64,000 bases of DNA from Lentisphaera profundi (GTDB taxonomy: Bacteria; Verrucomicrobiota; Lentisphaeria; Lentisphaerales; Lentisphaeraceae): NCBI RefSeq assembly GCF_028728065.1, contig NZ_CP117812.1, positions 806,001 through 870,000 on the forward strand. The letters are read 5' to 3'. The notes below the pieces were generated by a model. It had not been told where the DNA came from, searched no databases, and was given only the letters and a program-made list of their open reading frames with translations. A program made the position numbers and the translations under genes. Shown here one piece after another: positions 9,097-18,176 of this stretch. Each line of letters begins with the position of its first letter. Within the stretch, counting starts at the first letter, position 1.

Positions 9097-9972
9097 ATGG
9101 AAAAAATGATTGAGAAAGCGGCTTTATTAATTGAAGCTTTGCCTTATATCCAAGAATTTCGCGATGAAATTGTCGTCGTCAAATTCGGTGGTAGTGCTAT
9201 GGAAAAACCTGAACTTATAGAATCTGTTTTACGAGATGTAGTACTGATGGAATGTATTGGTATGAAGCCGGTTATTGTTCACGGTGGTGGCAAAGCTATT
9301 TCGGCAAGATTAGAAAGCATGGGTTTAGAAGTGAAGCGAACGGGTGGTATGCGCCATACTTGTGATGTGACTATTGATGTAGTAGACGATGTTTTGCACA
9401 ATGAAGTCAATAGCCATTTACTCGAGCTCTTAGCGAAGCACAAAGGTAAAGCTCGACGCGTATCTGGTAAAGATATTCTCAAAGCAGAAAAATTGTTTGT
9501 CAAAGATCCTGAAACTGGTGAAGATGTAGATGTAGGCTTTGTGGGTAACGTTAGCGAAGTCGATGCTGAGTATATTCATGATATCATTGAAGCAGGAGTC
9601 ATTCCAGTCATTACGCCACTCGCCAAAGATGCGAAGGGTCATACTTATAATATTAATGCAGATATCGCGGCAGCCAAAATTGCTGAGTCGATTCAAGCCC
9701 GTAAGCTCGTTTTTCTTTCGGATGTCCCAGGTCTTTTGAGTGATCCTAAGGATGAGAAAACTTTGATTAATACGATTAAAGTTCATGAAGTTGAAGAATA
9801 CATTGCCGATGGAACAATTTCCGGTGGTATGTTGCCGAAAATTTTGAGCGCTGTAGATGCTTTGAAAGTAGGAACAAAAAAAGTCCACATGATTGATGGA
9901 CGTATGCAGCACTCGCTTTTACTCGAGATTTTCACTGATAGTGGTGTTGGAACAGAGATTTTAGCTGACTAG
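9097..9972 (+). CDS. argB: N-acetylglutamate kinase
   Basis: Second step of arginine synthesis: ATP phosphorylation of N-acetylglutamate, and usually the feedback-controlled step. From the ATG at 9097 the protein has 291 residues. A TTG at 9055 would extend it into argC, but a TAGGA Shine-Dalgarno lies eight bases ahead of the ATG, and MEKMIEKAALLIEALPYI is the normal family start. Lys29-Gly-Gly (VKFGGSAM), HGGGK (62-66) and NINADIAAAKIAE are the substrate and ATP-binding motifs. The N-terminal helix is the type found in arginine-inhibited hexameric NAGKs, so feedback inhibition is plausible, as inference. Confidence 0.96.
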   Translation: MEKMIEKAALLIEALPYIQEFRDEIVVVKFGGSAMEKPELIESVLRDVVLMECIGMKPVIVHGGGKAISARLESMGLEVKRTGGMRHTCDVTIDVVDDVLHNEVNSHLLELLAKHKGKARRVSGKDILKAEKLFVKDPETGEDVDVGFVGNVSEVDAEYIHDIIEAGVIPVITPLAKDAKGHTYNINADIAAAKIAESIQARKLVFLSDVPGLLSDPKDEKTLINTIKVHEVEEYIADGTISGGMLPKILSAVDALKVGTKKVHMIDGRMQHSLLLEIFTDSGVGTEILAD

Positions 9973-9981
9973 GAGAAGGTC

Positions 9982-11160
9982 ATGACGATTAGAGAGAAAT
10001 ACGAAGAATTTATTTTAGGGACTTACAAGCCTTCGATTTTATTTGAAAAGGGCGAGGGTTCCTATCTTTGGGATGAAACAGGAAAGAAATATCTCGACTG
10101 TTCTTCCGGCATTAGTGTTTGCAATATTGGTCATGCTCATAAGGGCGTGGCGAAAGCGATTTCAGAGCAAGCCAGTAAGCTTTTACATGTATCCAATATA
10201 TTTATGACGGCGAATGCACCTTTGCTTGCCGAGAAAATATCGAAGAGTAGCTTTGGGGGTAAAGTCTTTTTTGCCAATAGTGGCGCAGAAGCTAATGAAG
10301 GCATGATTAAGTTTGCTCGTAAATGGGGTTCTACTAAGGGACGCCATGAAATCATTTGTATGGAAGACTCCTTTCACGGGCGTACTTTAGCAGCTTTGGC
10401 GGCGACAGGACGTAGTCAGTATAGAGTAGGTTTTGGTCCGGATCTTCAAGGCTTCCATCACGTTCCCTATGGCGATATTGCCGCAATCAAAGAAAAGTTA
10501 TCTGGAAAAACAGCTGCTATTATGCTTGAAACTGTATTAGGTGAGGGTGGTGTAAAACCAGCCAAGACTGAATTCATTCAAGCGGTTCGTGAGCTTTGTG
10601 ATCAAGAAGGCATCTTAATGATGTGTGATGAAGTTCAAACCGGTATGGGCCGTACAGGTAAAATGTTCGGTTATCAAAATTTTGGTATAGAACCGGATGT
10701 GATGTCAATGGCGAAAGCCTTAGGCAATGGTATGCCTATTGGTGCTTTTGAAGTCCAGAAGAAGTACGAAGGTATTTTAGTTCCAGGAACGCATGCAACG
10801 ACTTTTGGTGGTACACCTTTGGCTTGTGCTGCGGGTTTAGCCGTATTTGACGCCTTTGAAAAAGAAAATGTATTAGCTAACTGCAATAAGCAGGGAACTA
10901 AGTTTATGCAGGCCTTCAATGAAATGAAAACGAAGTATGATTTCATTTCTGATGTTCGAGGCTTGGGATTAATGATTGGTATTGATGTTGAAATACCAAC
11001 TGCCGATGTTTTGGGCAAAGCCACTGAAAAAGGCTTAGTCTTATTAACTGCAGGTGAAAAAACAGTGCGTCTTCTTCCTATGTTAACAATTACTGATGAG
11101 GAAGTAGAGCAAGCAATTCAAATTATAAGTGAAATTTTCGAGGAGTTGAACCGTGGCTAA
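9982..11160 (+). CDS. argD: acetylornithine aminotransferase
   Basis: PLP-dependent class III aminotransferase that converts N-acetylglutamate semialdehyde to N-acetylornithine with glutamate as donor. The 392 residues include FFANSGAEANEGMIKFAR (96-113), the PLP ring-binding Asp216 in CDEVQTGMGRTG and the Schiff-base Lys245 in SMAKALGNGMPIG. GGAGAAGG upstream serves as ribosome-binding site. It overlaps argF by eight bases. The ArgD/ornithine aminotransferase/GabT families are similar; position between argB and argF fixes the assignment. Confidence 0.95.
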   Translation: MTIREKYEEFILGTYKPSILFEKGEGSYLWDETGKKYLDCSSGISVCNIGHAHKGVAKAISEQASKLLHVSNIFMTANAPLLAEKISKSSFGGKVFFANSGAEANEGMIKFARKWGSTKGRHEIICMEDSFHGRTLAALAATGRSQYRVGFGPDLQGFHHVPYGDIAAIKEKLSGKTAAIMLETVLGEGGVKPAKTEFIQAVRELCDQEGILMMCDEVQTGMGRTGKMFGYQNFGIEPDVMSMAKALGNGMPIGAFEVQKKYEGILVPGTHATTFGGTPLACAAGLAVFDAFEKENVLANCNKQGTKFMQAFNEMKTKYDFISDVRGLGLMIGIDVEIPTADVLGKATEKGLVLLTAGEKTVRLLPMLTITDEEVEQAIQIISEIFEELNRG

Positions 11161-12052
11161 AGACTTGATGAATTTATTGGACCTCACAAAAGGGGAATTA
11201 AGAGAAGTTTTGGATCTCGCACACAAATATCGCGAAGATCGTACACTAGATAATACATCTTTATCAGGTAAGACTATCGGTCTTATTTTTTTGAAAAACT
11301 CAACGCGTACACGCGTGTCTTTTGAGACAGGTGTTAATCAGCTTGGTGGCTACCCCATGTACATGGATCAAAATAGCCTTCAGCTCGGCCGTGGTGAGTC
11401 TTTCGTAGATACGGCTAAGGTTCTTAGCCGTTACCTTGATGGCATTGTCATTCGTGGTCATAAGCATGAAGATATCAAAGCTTTTGCCGATGCCTGTACA
11501 ATCCCAGTAATAAACGCTTTAACAGATACTTTCCATCCTTGCCAGCTCTTAGCTGATATGCAGTTGATAGAAGCTACTAGTGGTCATTTAGAAGGCGTTA
11601 AAGTCGCCTTCATGGGTGATTGCGCCTCCAATATGGCTCTTTCGTGGATTTACGCCGCTCACATGACCGGTATGGAACTCACCCTCGGTGGACCAGAGGG
11701 CTATTTGCCTTCAGAAGAATTTTTAGCATCAATTGGCAATCCAAGTAATATCAAAGTGACAACTGATGCAAAAGCAGCCGCAAAAGATGTGGATTATATC
11801 TACACCGACGTATGGGTGAGTATGGGTTTTGAAGAAGAGGCCAAAGATCGCCTTGCGAGCTTCGCACCTTATCAAGTCAATATGGACCTACTCTCAGTAG
11901 CGAAAACCGATGTCAAAGTTATGCATTGCCTACCCGCTTACCGCGATAAAGAAGTCAGCGCAGAAGTCATTGACGGACCTCATTCAATTATCTGGGATCA
12001 AGCAGAGAATCGCCTCCACGCTCAAAAAGCGGTAATGAAACTCAAGTTTTAA
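11153..12052 (+). CDS. argF: ornithine carbamoyltransferase
   Basis: Makes citrulline from ornithine and carbamoyl phosphate. The 299-residue protein begins at a GTG inside the end of argD, behind a good GAGGAG Shine-Dalgarno. The carbamoyl-phosphate site STRTR is at residues 50-54 and HPCQLLAD at 128-135. The ornithine/active-site loop HCLPAYRDKEV is near the C-terminus, with Asp where many homologs have Gly. It is the last gene of the arg cluster and is followed by a strong terminator. Confidence 0.96.
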   Translation: MAKDLMNLLDLTKGELREVLDLAHKYREDRTLDNTSLSGKTIGLIFLKNSTRTRVSFETGVNQLGGYPMYMDQNSLQLGRGESFVDTAKVLSRYLDGIVIRGHKHEDIKAFADACTIPVINALTDTFHPCQLLADMQLIEATSGHLEGVKVAFMGDCASNMALSWIYAAHMTGMELTLGGPEGYLPSEEFLASIGNPSNIKVTTDAKAAAKDVDYIYTDVWVSMGFEEEAKDRLASFAPYQVNMDLLSVAKTDVKVMHCLPAYRDKEVSAEVIDGPHSIIWDQAENRLHAQKAVMKLKF

Positions 12053-12072
12053 GATTAGTAAACTCACAAAAT

Positions 12073-12104
12073 AAAAAATGCCACTGAACTCAGTGGCATT
12101 TTTT
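12073..12104 (+). terminator. rho-independent terminator after argF
   Basis: Ten-base arms ATGCCACTGA and TCAGTGGCAT form a near-perfect hairpin, preceded by an A-run and followed by six Ts. It could act in both directions but only the plus-strand arg cluster reads into it. Confidence 0.9.
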
Positions 12105-12559
12105 ATGTATAGGATAGATTGGGTTATGTATCAATTTATTTGGATGTAAATACCTCTGATCAAATATACTACAGCAGAATAGGACGGTACTTTGATGAAT
12201 GGTGACCAAAATCACTATAGGTATTTAGTGAGGAATGGTGAACGGATGAGGCTAATGACCATCTAGATATATGACTCGACCAGGATTTATGACTTAGAGC
12301 TATTGATATAATGCTTTCCAGTCGACTGTTGGAGCATCTGTGATTATGCCTTCCACCTGTCCGCGCACATTGATTTCATGTTAACTGTATGTGAATTAGT
12401 TCTACTATATTATATTAGGTAAAACAACGGGGAAGGAGAGGGGGTGTTCGAGTTGTTTTGAATATATAGTTTAAGCTAAGATTTTTAAGTATTTAAACTA
12501 TTAATTATCATCCTTAAATGTAGATTGCACTACACTCACTTTAATATGGAAATCAGAAA
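12105..12559 (+). other. non-coding gap before the polysaccharide locus
   Basis: About 455 bp between the arg terminator and the first glycosyltransferase. I see no open frame with coding character, no clear promoter pair, no RNA gene and no strong palindrome. It marks the junction between core genes and the surface-polymer locus and presumably contains that locus's promoter. Confidence 0.5.
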
Positions 12560-13687
12560 TTGAACAGAAAAAATGTATTGTTATTGTGTCACTCATATTC
12601 GACCCCATTTTTAAGTGTGGCGGTACAGTATTCCTATCTGTTTGAGGGCAAAGATATTAACTTGGTGGTCGTTTTTATAAAAGGAGAGCCGTCCACTGAT
12701 GTGGCAGATGAGCTCTATGCTGACAAAGTCTTGTTTTTAAATCAGTCTACAGCAAGTTTAAAAGGCTTGAAACAAGAAGCCATAAAGAAACTTCGAGCTA
12801 TAAATGATAGCTATAACTTTGATTTTTGCGTCGCTCATCGATATAAGTCTATGTATATCTCTTTGAGATGTGGTATTTACACCATAGGTGTAAGCCATAT
12901 TGATGGTGTATTTTCTGGTTGGAAACGAAAGCTTTTTGCCTACTATTTTAAGGATAAGCTAAGCTTACTAGGGGTTTCTAAAGCCATTAGAGATGATATG
13001 CGTAAGTCACTTCCGCTCTTTCCCGAAGAAAAAATTGATTTTTTATATAATAGTCTGAATTTTGATAAAATTCGTGAAGCTCAGTTAAGTAAAAATGGCG
13101 CAAGATCATTTTTGGGCTTATCAGAGGATGTTTTTGTTTTTGCGAATGTTGGCAGAGTACACGAAGATAAAGATCAAAAGACTTTGATTAAAGCTTTTTC
13201 TTTAGTAAGTGAAAAGATGCCAAGCGCAATTTTAATCATTGTTGGTGAAGGCAGGTTGATGTCAGCGTTAAAGGCACAAGTTCAAGAATTAAATTTAGAG
13301 AGTCGAGTAAAGCTTCTTGGGAATATACCAGAAGCAGTGAAATACTTTAAAGCTTTTGATTGTTTTGTCTTGAGTTCAATTCGTGAAGGTCTACCAGTTG
13401 CAATACTCGAGGCTTATGCGGCGAAAGTTCCTCCAATCGCATCATTATGTAATGGCAATACAGAAGCTATTGAGGGCTTAAATGTAGGTTTCCCCATAGG
13501 AGATGCTCAAGCTTTGAGTGAGCTATTGTTGAGTTCCTATGAAAGAAGCGAAATAGATAAAGAAGTTTTCATTAGTAAAATAGATGAAAAAATTGAGAAG
13601 TATTTTACTGCTGAGGCCGTAAATATTGCATTCTGGAAGCTTAGAGTTATTCAAAGTCTTGTAGATACTGATATTGAAAAGGTTTAG
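12560..13687 (+). CDS. GT4-type glycosyltransferase
   Basis: Predicted GT-B retaining glycosyltransferase of the GT4 (Glycos_transf_1) family, 375 residues. The C-terminal nucleotide-sugar domain is clear: VGRVHEDKDQKTLIKAF, then IIVGEGRL, and the E-x7-E motif with Glu276 and Glu284 (REGLPVAILEA). The N-terminal domain is less conserved. The only start that includes the N-terminal LLLCHSY strand is a TTG at 12560, with GGA about ten bases upstream; the ATG at 12546 is out of frame and stops at once. It opens a surface-polymer locus; donor and acceptor cannot be read from sequence. Confidence 0.87.
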   Translation: MNRKNVLLLCHSYSTPFLSVAVQYSYLFEGKDINLVVVFIKGEPSTDVADELYADKVLFLNQSTASLKGLKQEAIKKLRAINDSYNFDFCVAHRYKSMYISLRCGIYTIGVSHIDGVFSGWKRKLFAYYFKDKLSLLGVSKAIRDDMRKSLPLFPEEKIDFLYNSLNFDKIREAQLSKNGARSFLGLSEDVFVFANVGRVHEDKDQKTLIKAFSLVSEKMPSAILIIVGEGRLMSALKAQVQELNLESRVKLLGNIPEAVKYFKAFDCFVLSSIREGLPVAILEAYAAKVPPIASLCNGNTEAIEGLNVGFPIGDAQALSELLLSSYERSEIDKEVFISKIDEKIEKYFTAEAVNIAFWKLRVIQSLVDTDIEKV

Positions 13688-13689
13688 TT

Positions 13690-14841
13690 ATGGGCTTATC
13701 TAGCTATAAAGCGATTGAGCGAATATTAGTATCAGTCAATAAAAAAATAGCTAAACTTTTGCATAAACTGAAGCCCTATGAAGGTGATGTTTGGTTGATT
13801 GGTGGTGTTGGTGCAAAAACTTATTGTGATAATTCATGTACCTTTTTTGAGTACCTGATGAATGAAACGGGGCAAAAAGCCTATTATGTTTTAAGTAAAC
13901 ACTCAAAAGATTTAGAAAAAGTACGCAAGCTTGGTCCCGTTTTGTATAAGGATAGCATTAAGGCAAATTATTTTAGCTTAAGTGCAAAAGCCTTAGTTTT
14001 TTCTTCGGGTCTAAAAGGGGATATTGTACGTATTAATGAAAAGTACCTTAGTCGGGCAGTGAAGGTGAATTTACAGCATGGCGTATTTGGCTTAAAAAAT
14101 AATACAATCAAATACGAAGCGGACTTTTCGGTGACATGTGGAGAAGAAGAGGCCAAGTTAAAGGCGCCTCTCTTAGGAAAAGGGCAGGAGTTAATTTTAA
14201 CAGGATTTCCACAGCATGACAAATTAATAACTGAATCAATAAAAATAACTCCAGATAAAAAAACCATTTTTTATATGCCAACCTGGCGAGAGTGGTTTGT
14301 GGGTAAAGATTCTTTTAAAGAGAGTGATTTCTATGCGAATTTTACCTCATTTTTAACAAACCCCCGCTTATTAGCCTTTTTAAGGGAAAATGGAATCAAA
14401 ATCAACTGTTATTTACATAGGAATAATATGAAATATTATTCCGACTTGCCTGATGACTTATTTAATGAAAATATTTGTTTGCTTCCAGAGAATACTAATA
14501 TACAGCAGCAGATCCTTATTAGTTCTTTGCTTATTACGGATTATTCATCAGTAAGTTGGGAGTTTTTATTGCTCAAAAAAGGAGTGATTTTTTATCAGTT
14601 TGATCAAAGTGAATACTTAAAACAACGTGGGAGTTTATTGGATTTTGATAAAGGCATTTTTGGCCCCATATGCAAAAGCGCTGATGAGTGTATTGATTTG
14701 CTAATGGAGTCTACGGAAAGTGGTTATGATAAGCTATTAGATCTTTCTTGGAGAGATAAGTTTTTTACTCATTATGATGGTAAAAATTGTGAACGTATAT
14801 ATAAAAAAATATTAATTGAACTTGCCAGGTGTAAAAAATGA
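13690..14841 (+). CDS. CDP-glycerol glycerophosphotransferase-family protein
   Basis: Member of the TagB/TagF-like family (Pfam Glyphos_transf), which in teichoic-acid and capsule synthesis moves polyol phosphate from a CDP donor onto a growing chain. Key signs in the 383 residues are the LQHGVFG motif, GFPQHDKL, IFYMPTWREWF and the C-terminal LLITDYSSVSWEFLLL, followed by FYQFDQSEYLKQRG. No membrane segment is obvious, so membrane association would be peripheral. It starts three bases after the GT4 stop and overlaps the sulfotransferase by four. In a Gram-negative setting the product is more likely a phosphodiester-linked capsule or O-chain than a teichoic acid (inference). Confidence 0.85.
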   Translation: MGLSSYKAIERILVSVNKKIAKLLHKLKPYEGDVWLIGGVGAKTYCDNSCTFFEYLMNETGQKAYYVLSKHSKDLEKVRKLGPVLYKDSIKANYFSLSAKALVFSSGLKGDIVRINEKYLSRAVKVNLQHGVFGLKNNTIKYEADFSVTCGEEEAKLKAPLLGKGQELILTGFPQHDKLITESIKITPDKKTIFYMPTWREWFVGKDSFKESDFYANFTSFLTNPRLLAFLRENGIKINCYLHRNNMKYYSDLPDDLFNENICLLPENTNIQQQILISSLLITDYSSVSWEFLLLKKGVIFYQFDQSEYLKQRGSLLDFDKGIFGPICKSADECIDLLMESTESGYDKLLDLSWRDKFFTHYDGKNCERIYKKILIELARCKK

Positions 14842-15536
14842 TTTGTCATGAATTAAAATGTGTTTTTGTACACATACCAAAAGTAGCAGGTACGAGTATA
14901 GAAAAAGCTTTTTTACAGCATTTGAAAATACTGAGAGAGGATGGAGCTCAGCTTTTAATACAAAAAAATGCTGATCCTTTAAAAGGGCCACCGCACTTGC
15001 AGCATATGACGGCAGAGGAATATCTCAAGTATGGTTATTTAACTCAAGAACAATTCGATAGTTACTTCAAGTTTACTTTTGTTAGAGACCCCTATGAGCG
15101 TATAGTCTCGGAATATCGCTATCGTCGCTTTTATAATGAGTATGATTTTAAAAGCTACCTAACAAAAAACTTTCCTGGTCCTATGGATGATGATTATGTG
15201 AATTATTTGGATTATTACCGCCATATTATGCCACAATCAGATTTCATCTATAATGAAAAGGGCGAATTACTTGTAGATTTCATAGGTCGATTTGAGAACA
15301 TTGAAGATGATTTCAAGAAAATCTGTGAACATTTACAGGTGAAACTTGAATTGCCAAAATCTAATAAATCCAAAAATAAAAAATCATTGTTTTTAAGGCT
15401 TAAGAAAATATTTAATAAAAACCTCATGTATAGCTATAGTCATGATCAGTATTATTGTGATGATACTTTGTCTTTTATGAAAGACTATTATAAAAAAGAT
15501 TTTGAAATGTTGAACTATCATTTTCGTCAAACTTAA
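14838..15536 (+). CDS. sulfotransferase family 2-like protein
   Basis: A 232-residue PAPS-dependent sulfotransferase candidate. The N-terminal HIPKVAGTS (residues 12-20) is the 5'-phosphosulfate loop, in the form typical of carbohydrate sulfotransferases of the Sulfotransfer_2 type. FTFVRDPYERIVSEYRYRR is the 3'-phosphate motif. It overlaps the preceding CDP-glycerol-type gene by four bases (ATGA), so the two are probably coupled. The likely role is sulfating the same surface polymer. The acceptor is not predictable. Confidence 0.82.
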   Translation: MICHELKCVFVHIPKVAGTSIEKAFLQHLKILREDGAQLLIQKNADPLKGPPHLQHMTAEEYLKYGYLTQEQFDSYFKFTFVRDPYERIVSEYRYRRFYNEYDFKSYLTKNFPGPMDDDYVNYLDYYRHIMPQSDFIYNEKGELLVDFIGRFENIEDDFKKICEHLQVKLELPKSNKSKNKKSLFLRLKKIFNKNLMYSYSHDQYYCDDTLSFMKDYYKKDFEMLNYHFRQT

Positions 15537-15558
15537 TATATAGGATCCTTGATTGATA

Positions 15559-16716
15559 ATGGAAAAATTTGAAACATTGTATCTTCATATAGGAACGCGT
15601 AAAACGGGAACGACAGTTTTACAAAATTTTTTTTATGATAATAAAGAACTGCTGATGAAGAAGGGGATTTTATATCCTACATCGGACTTGTTAATGAGAA
15701 AGGGAACAACGCATCATCATAGAGTGGTGGAGAATAAAAGGGTAGATGGAATCCGGACTAGAGAGCAGATCTTGGAAGAGAAATCTAAGGCTAAGGTTTG
15801 TTTGATATCTAGTGAGATTTTGGAGGATTTTAGAGACAATACAGATCGTCTTCAAGAGCTTTTTAAGCTGGCCGTAAACATTAAGGTTATCGTTTATCTT
15901 CGTAGGCAGGACTCTTACTTAGAGTCTTTATATTGTCAGAAAATCAAAATGAGGCGTTGTAAGTCGGATATTTATGATTTTGAAGATGAGGTCTGCTTAG
16001 ATTATTGTATTCTTCTCGATTTTTGGTCTGGACTCGTAGGAAAGGAAAATATAATCGTTCGTCCTTATGAGAAAGAGCATTTTGTGGGGGCTAATATTTT
16101 TGATGACTTCTTAAGCATATTTAACTTACGTAGCGTAGAAGGATTTAGGATCCTAAAAAGTTTTTCAAACCCTTCATTAGATAGCGCAGCTTTGGAGTTC
16201 AGGAGATTAGTTAATTTTTTGGAATTACCACGAGATCTACATGTTAAAGTTGGTAGGTTACTGGAGGTAAGATCCTTGGATTTAGGAAAAGATAAAACTT
16301 TCTCGGATCATGGTATCTTGACGACACAAGAAAAAATTACTTATATAAAAAAATATGAAGAAAGTAATAATAGTATTGCTAAAGAGTTCCTCAAAACTGA
16401 CGTTTTATTTACCGCAGAACTTCCAAGGTTTCTAGATAAAGATAAAGATAAAGAAACGGACTGTCTATCTGTAGCTAGGATTGAAGAGATAGTGAAATAT
16501 TTGCTTGATGAAGATTCCGACTTAGTTTCGATTTTAAGTATTTATTTACAGGTATATTTGAAGATCGGTTTAGTTGATGAGTATGTAATGGATAAAATGA
16601 ATATTATGTTTCAAATAATGAATACTTATAATGAAAATAAAAAATCAATATTTGTATCTAGTATGTTTAAACGTTATTGGATCTATTTAAAGATGAAGCG
16701 TAAGCTTCATGGCTAG
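15559..16716 (+). CDS. sulfotransferase-like protein, paralog 1
   Basis: A 385-residue protein whose N-terminus LYLHIGTRKTGTTVLQNF resembles the PAPS 5'-phosphosulfate loop (HIGxxKTGTT) of sulfotransferases. VIVYLRRQDSYLESLY is the probable 3'-phosphate segment. The ATG at 15559 is preferred over a TTG at 15553 because the neighbouring paralog starts at the matching residue. It has a long C-terminal extension with no feature I recognise. Its closest relative in view is the next gene, which it matches along its full length, with the block KKYEESNNSIAKEFLKT identical. The two look like a tandem duplication. Confidence 0.8.
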   Translation: MEKFETLYLHIGTRKTGTTVLQNFFYDNKELLMKKGILYPTSDLLMRKGTTHHHRVVENKRVDGIRTREQILEEKSKAKVCLISSEILEDFRDNTDRLQELFKLAVNIKVIVYLRRQDSYLESLYCQKIKMRRCKSDIYDFEDEVCLDYCILLDFWSGLVGKENIIVRPYEKEHFVGANIFDDFLSIFNLRSVEGFRILKSFSNPSLDSAALEFRRLVNFLELPRDLHVKVGRLLEVRSLDLGKDKTFSDHGILTTQEKITYIKKYEESNNSIAKEFLKTDVLFTAELPRFLDKDKDKETDCLSVARIEEIVKYLLDEDSDLVSILSIYLQVYLKIGLVDEYVMDKMNIMFQIMNTYNENKKSIFVSSMFKRYWIYLKMKRKLHG

Positions 16717-16815
16717 ATTTGTTTGAAATGGCAAACGTTATTTATCAAGCGGTTAAAAAATTTAAAAAATCGAACAATAATTTCATCAAAATATTTAGAA
16801 GGTTTTTAGTGTATA

Positions 16816-17970
16816 ATGAAAAAATTTGAAACATTATATCTCCATATAGGTACCCGTAAAACGGGTACGACAGTCATTCAAAATTACTGTCGTGATAATA
16901 AAGAACTACTCATGGAAAATGGTATTTTGTATCCAACATCAGACCTTGTGATGAAGCATGACGCATCAAATCATCATCTACTTTTTAGGTCAAAAACTGA
17001 CGATTTCTCAGAAATTAGACAGGAGATTTTAGCAAATAAAAATACTGCTAAGGTGTGCTTGATATCTAGTGAACTGTTAGAGGATATAAACCGAGACCCT
17101 AGACGCACTAAAGAATTGTGTGGCCTAGCAAAAAAAGTGAAAGTTATCGTCTATTTACGTAGGCAGGAATCCTATTTAGAATCTTCATTTTGCCAAAAAA
17201 TTAAACTACAGGATTTTAAATCTACTATTGATGAGCATGGGGGCGATATCTGTTTAGATTATAGTATTCTTCTTGAGTTTTGGTCTGAGATGGTGGGTAA
17301 AGAAAATGTAATCGTTCGCCCCTATGAAAAGGGACAGTTTGTTAATGGCAATATTTTTGATGACTTCTTAAATATTTTTGGCCTAAAAAATTCAGAAGGA
17401 TTTAAAGTCCTTAAAAGTTTTACTAATCCATCATTAGATCTAGGTGCCTTGGAGTTTAAAAGAGTGCTTAACTACTTGGGTTTAACTAAGAGTATCAGTT
17501 TTAAAACTGCAAAAGTTTTGGAAAAGCGTGCGTTGAATTTAGGAAAAAATAAAGCTTTTTCCGATCACGGTATTCTGACGACAAAAGAAAAGCTTAACTA
17601 CATAAAAAAATATGAAGAAAGTAATAATAGTATTGCTAAAGAGTTTCTTAAAACTGAGATTTTATTTAAAGTAGAGTTGCCAAAAATCTCCGATGCAGAT
17701 ATAGAGCAAAAAATAGATTTTTTATGCGATAAAACAATTAAAGATATCGTTGATTATTTAATTAAAGAAAATCCTGAGCTCGTATCGAATTTAATTATTT
17801 ATCTACAGGTATATTTAAAATATTTTGCAGAGGATAGCTATGTTATTGAGAAAATGCAACTTATTTTAGATGCCTTAATTGTAGGCTCTGTGGATCCTAA
17901 AGCTATATTTATTAAGGAGTTTTTTCGCCGTCGAAAAGTCTATTCAAGAATGAAAAAGAAACTCATATAA
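16816..17970 (+). CDS. sulfotransferase-like protein, paralog 2
   Basis: 384 residues, co-linear with the preceding gene: the same KFETLYLHIGTRKTGTTV start, the same VIVYLRRQ segment, the same VRPYEKxxFVxxNIFDDFL and SFxNPSLD blocks and the same C-terminal architecture. The two have diverged most in residues 55-85 and near the C-terminus, which may reflect different acceptors. A 99-bp non-coding spacer separates them. It is the last plus-strand gene of the locus; the next two genes face it. Confidence 0.8.
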   Translation: MKKFETLYLHIGTRKTGTTVIQNYCRDNKELLMENGILYPTSDLVMKHDASNHHLLFRSKTDDFSEIRQEILANKNTAKVCLISSELLEDINRDPRRTKELCGLAKKVKVIVYLRRQESYLESSFCQKIKLQDFKSTIDEHGGDICLDYSILLEFWSEMVGKENVIVRPYEKGQFVNGNIFDDFLNIFGLKNSEGFKVLKSFTNPSLDLGALEFKRVLNYLGLTKSISFKTAKVLEKRALNLGKNKAFSDHGILTTKEKLNYIKKYEESNNSIAKEFLKTEILFKVELPKISDADIEQKIDFLCDKTIKDIVDYLIKENPELVSNLIIYLQVYLKYFAEDSYVIEKMQLILDALIVGSVDPKAIFIKEFFRRRKVYSRMKKKLI

Positions 17971-18176
17971 AATTCTCTTTTATGATCAGGGCTGGTCGGG
18001 AACCCGGCTGTCTTAGCTCGATAATGTTTTATGACATTGTGCTTTGTTGCTGTATAAAAAATGATAATCAAATATATACAATAGCGTGTTCGATAATTAT
18101 TAGCCGATGAAGAGCAGTAGAGGTCTGGAGTTATGATAGCCTTTGTCCTCATTTAAGCGCTGTGGTGAAGGAGGGT

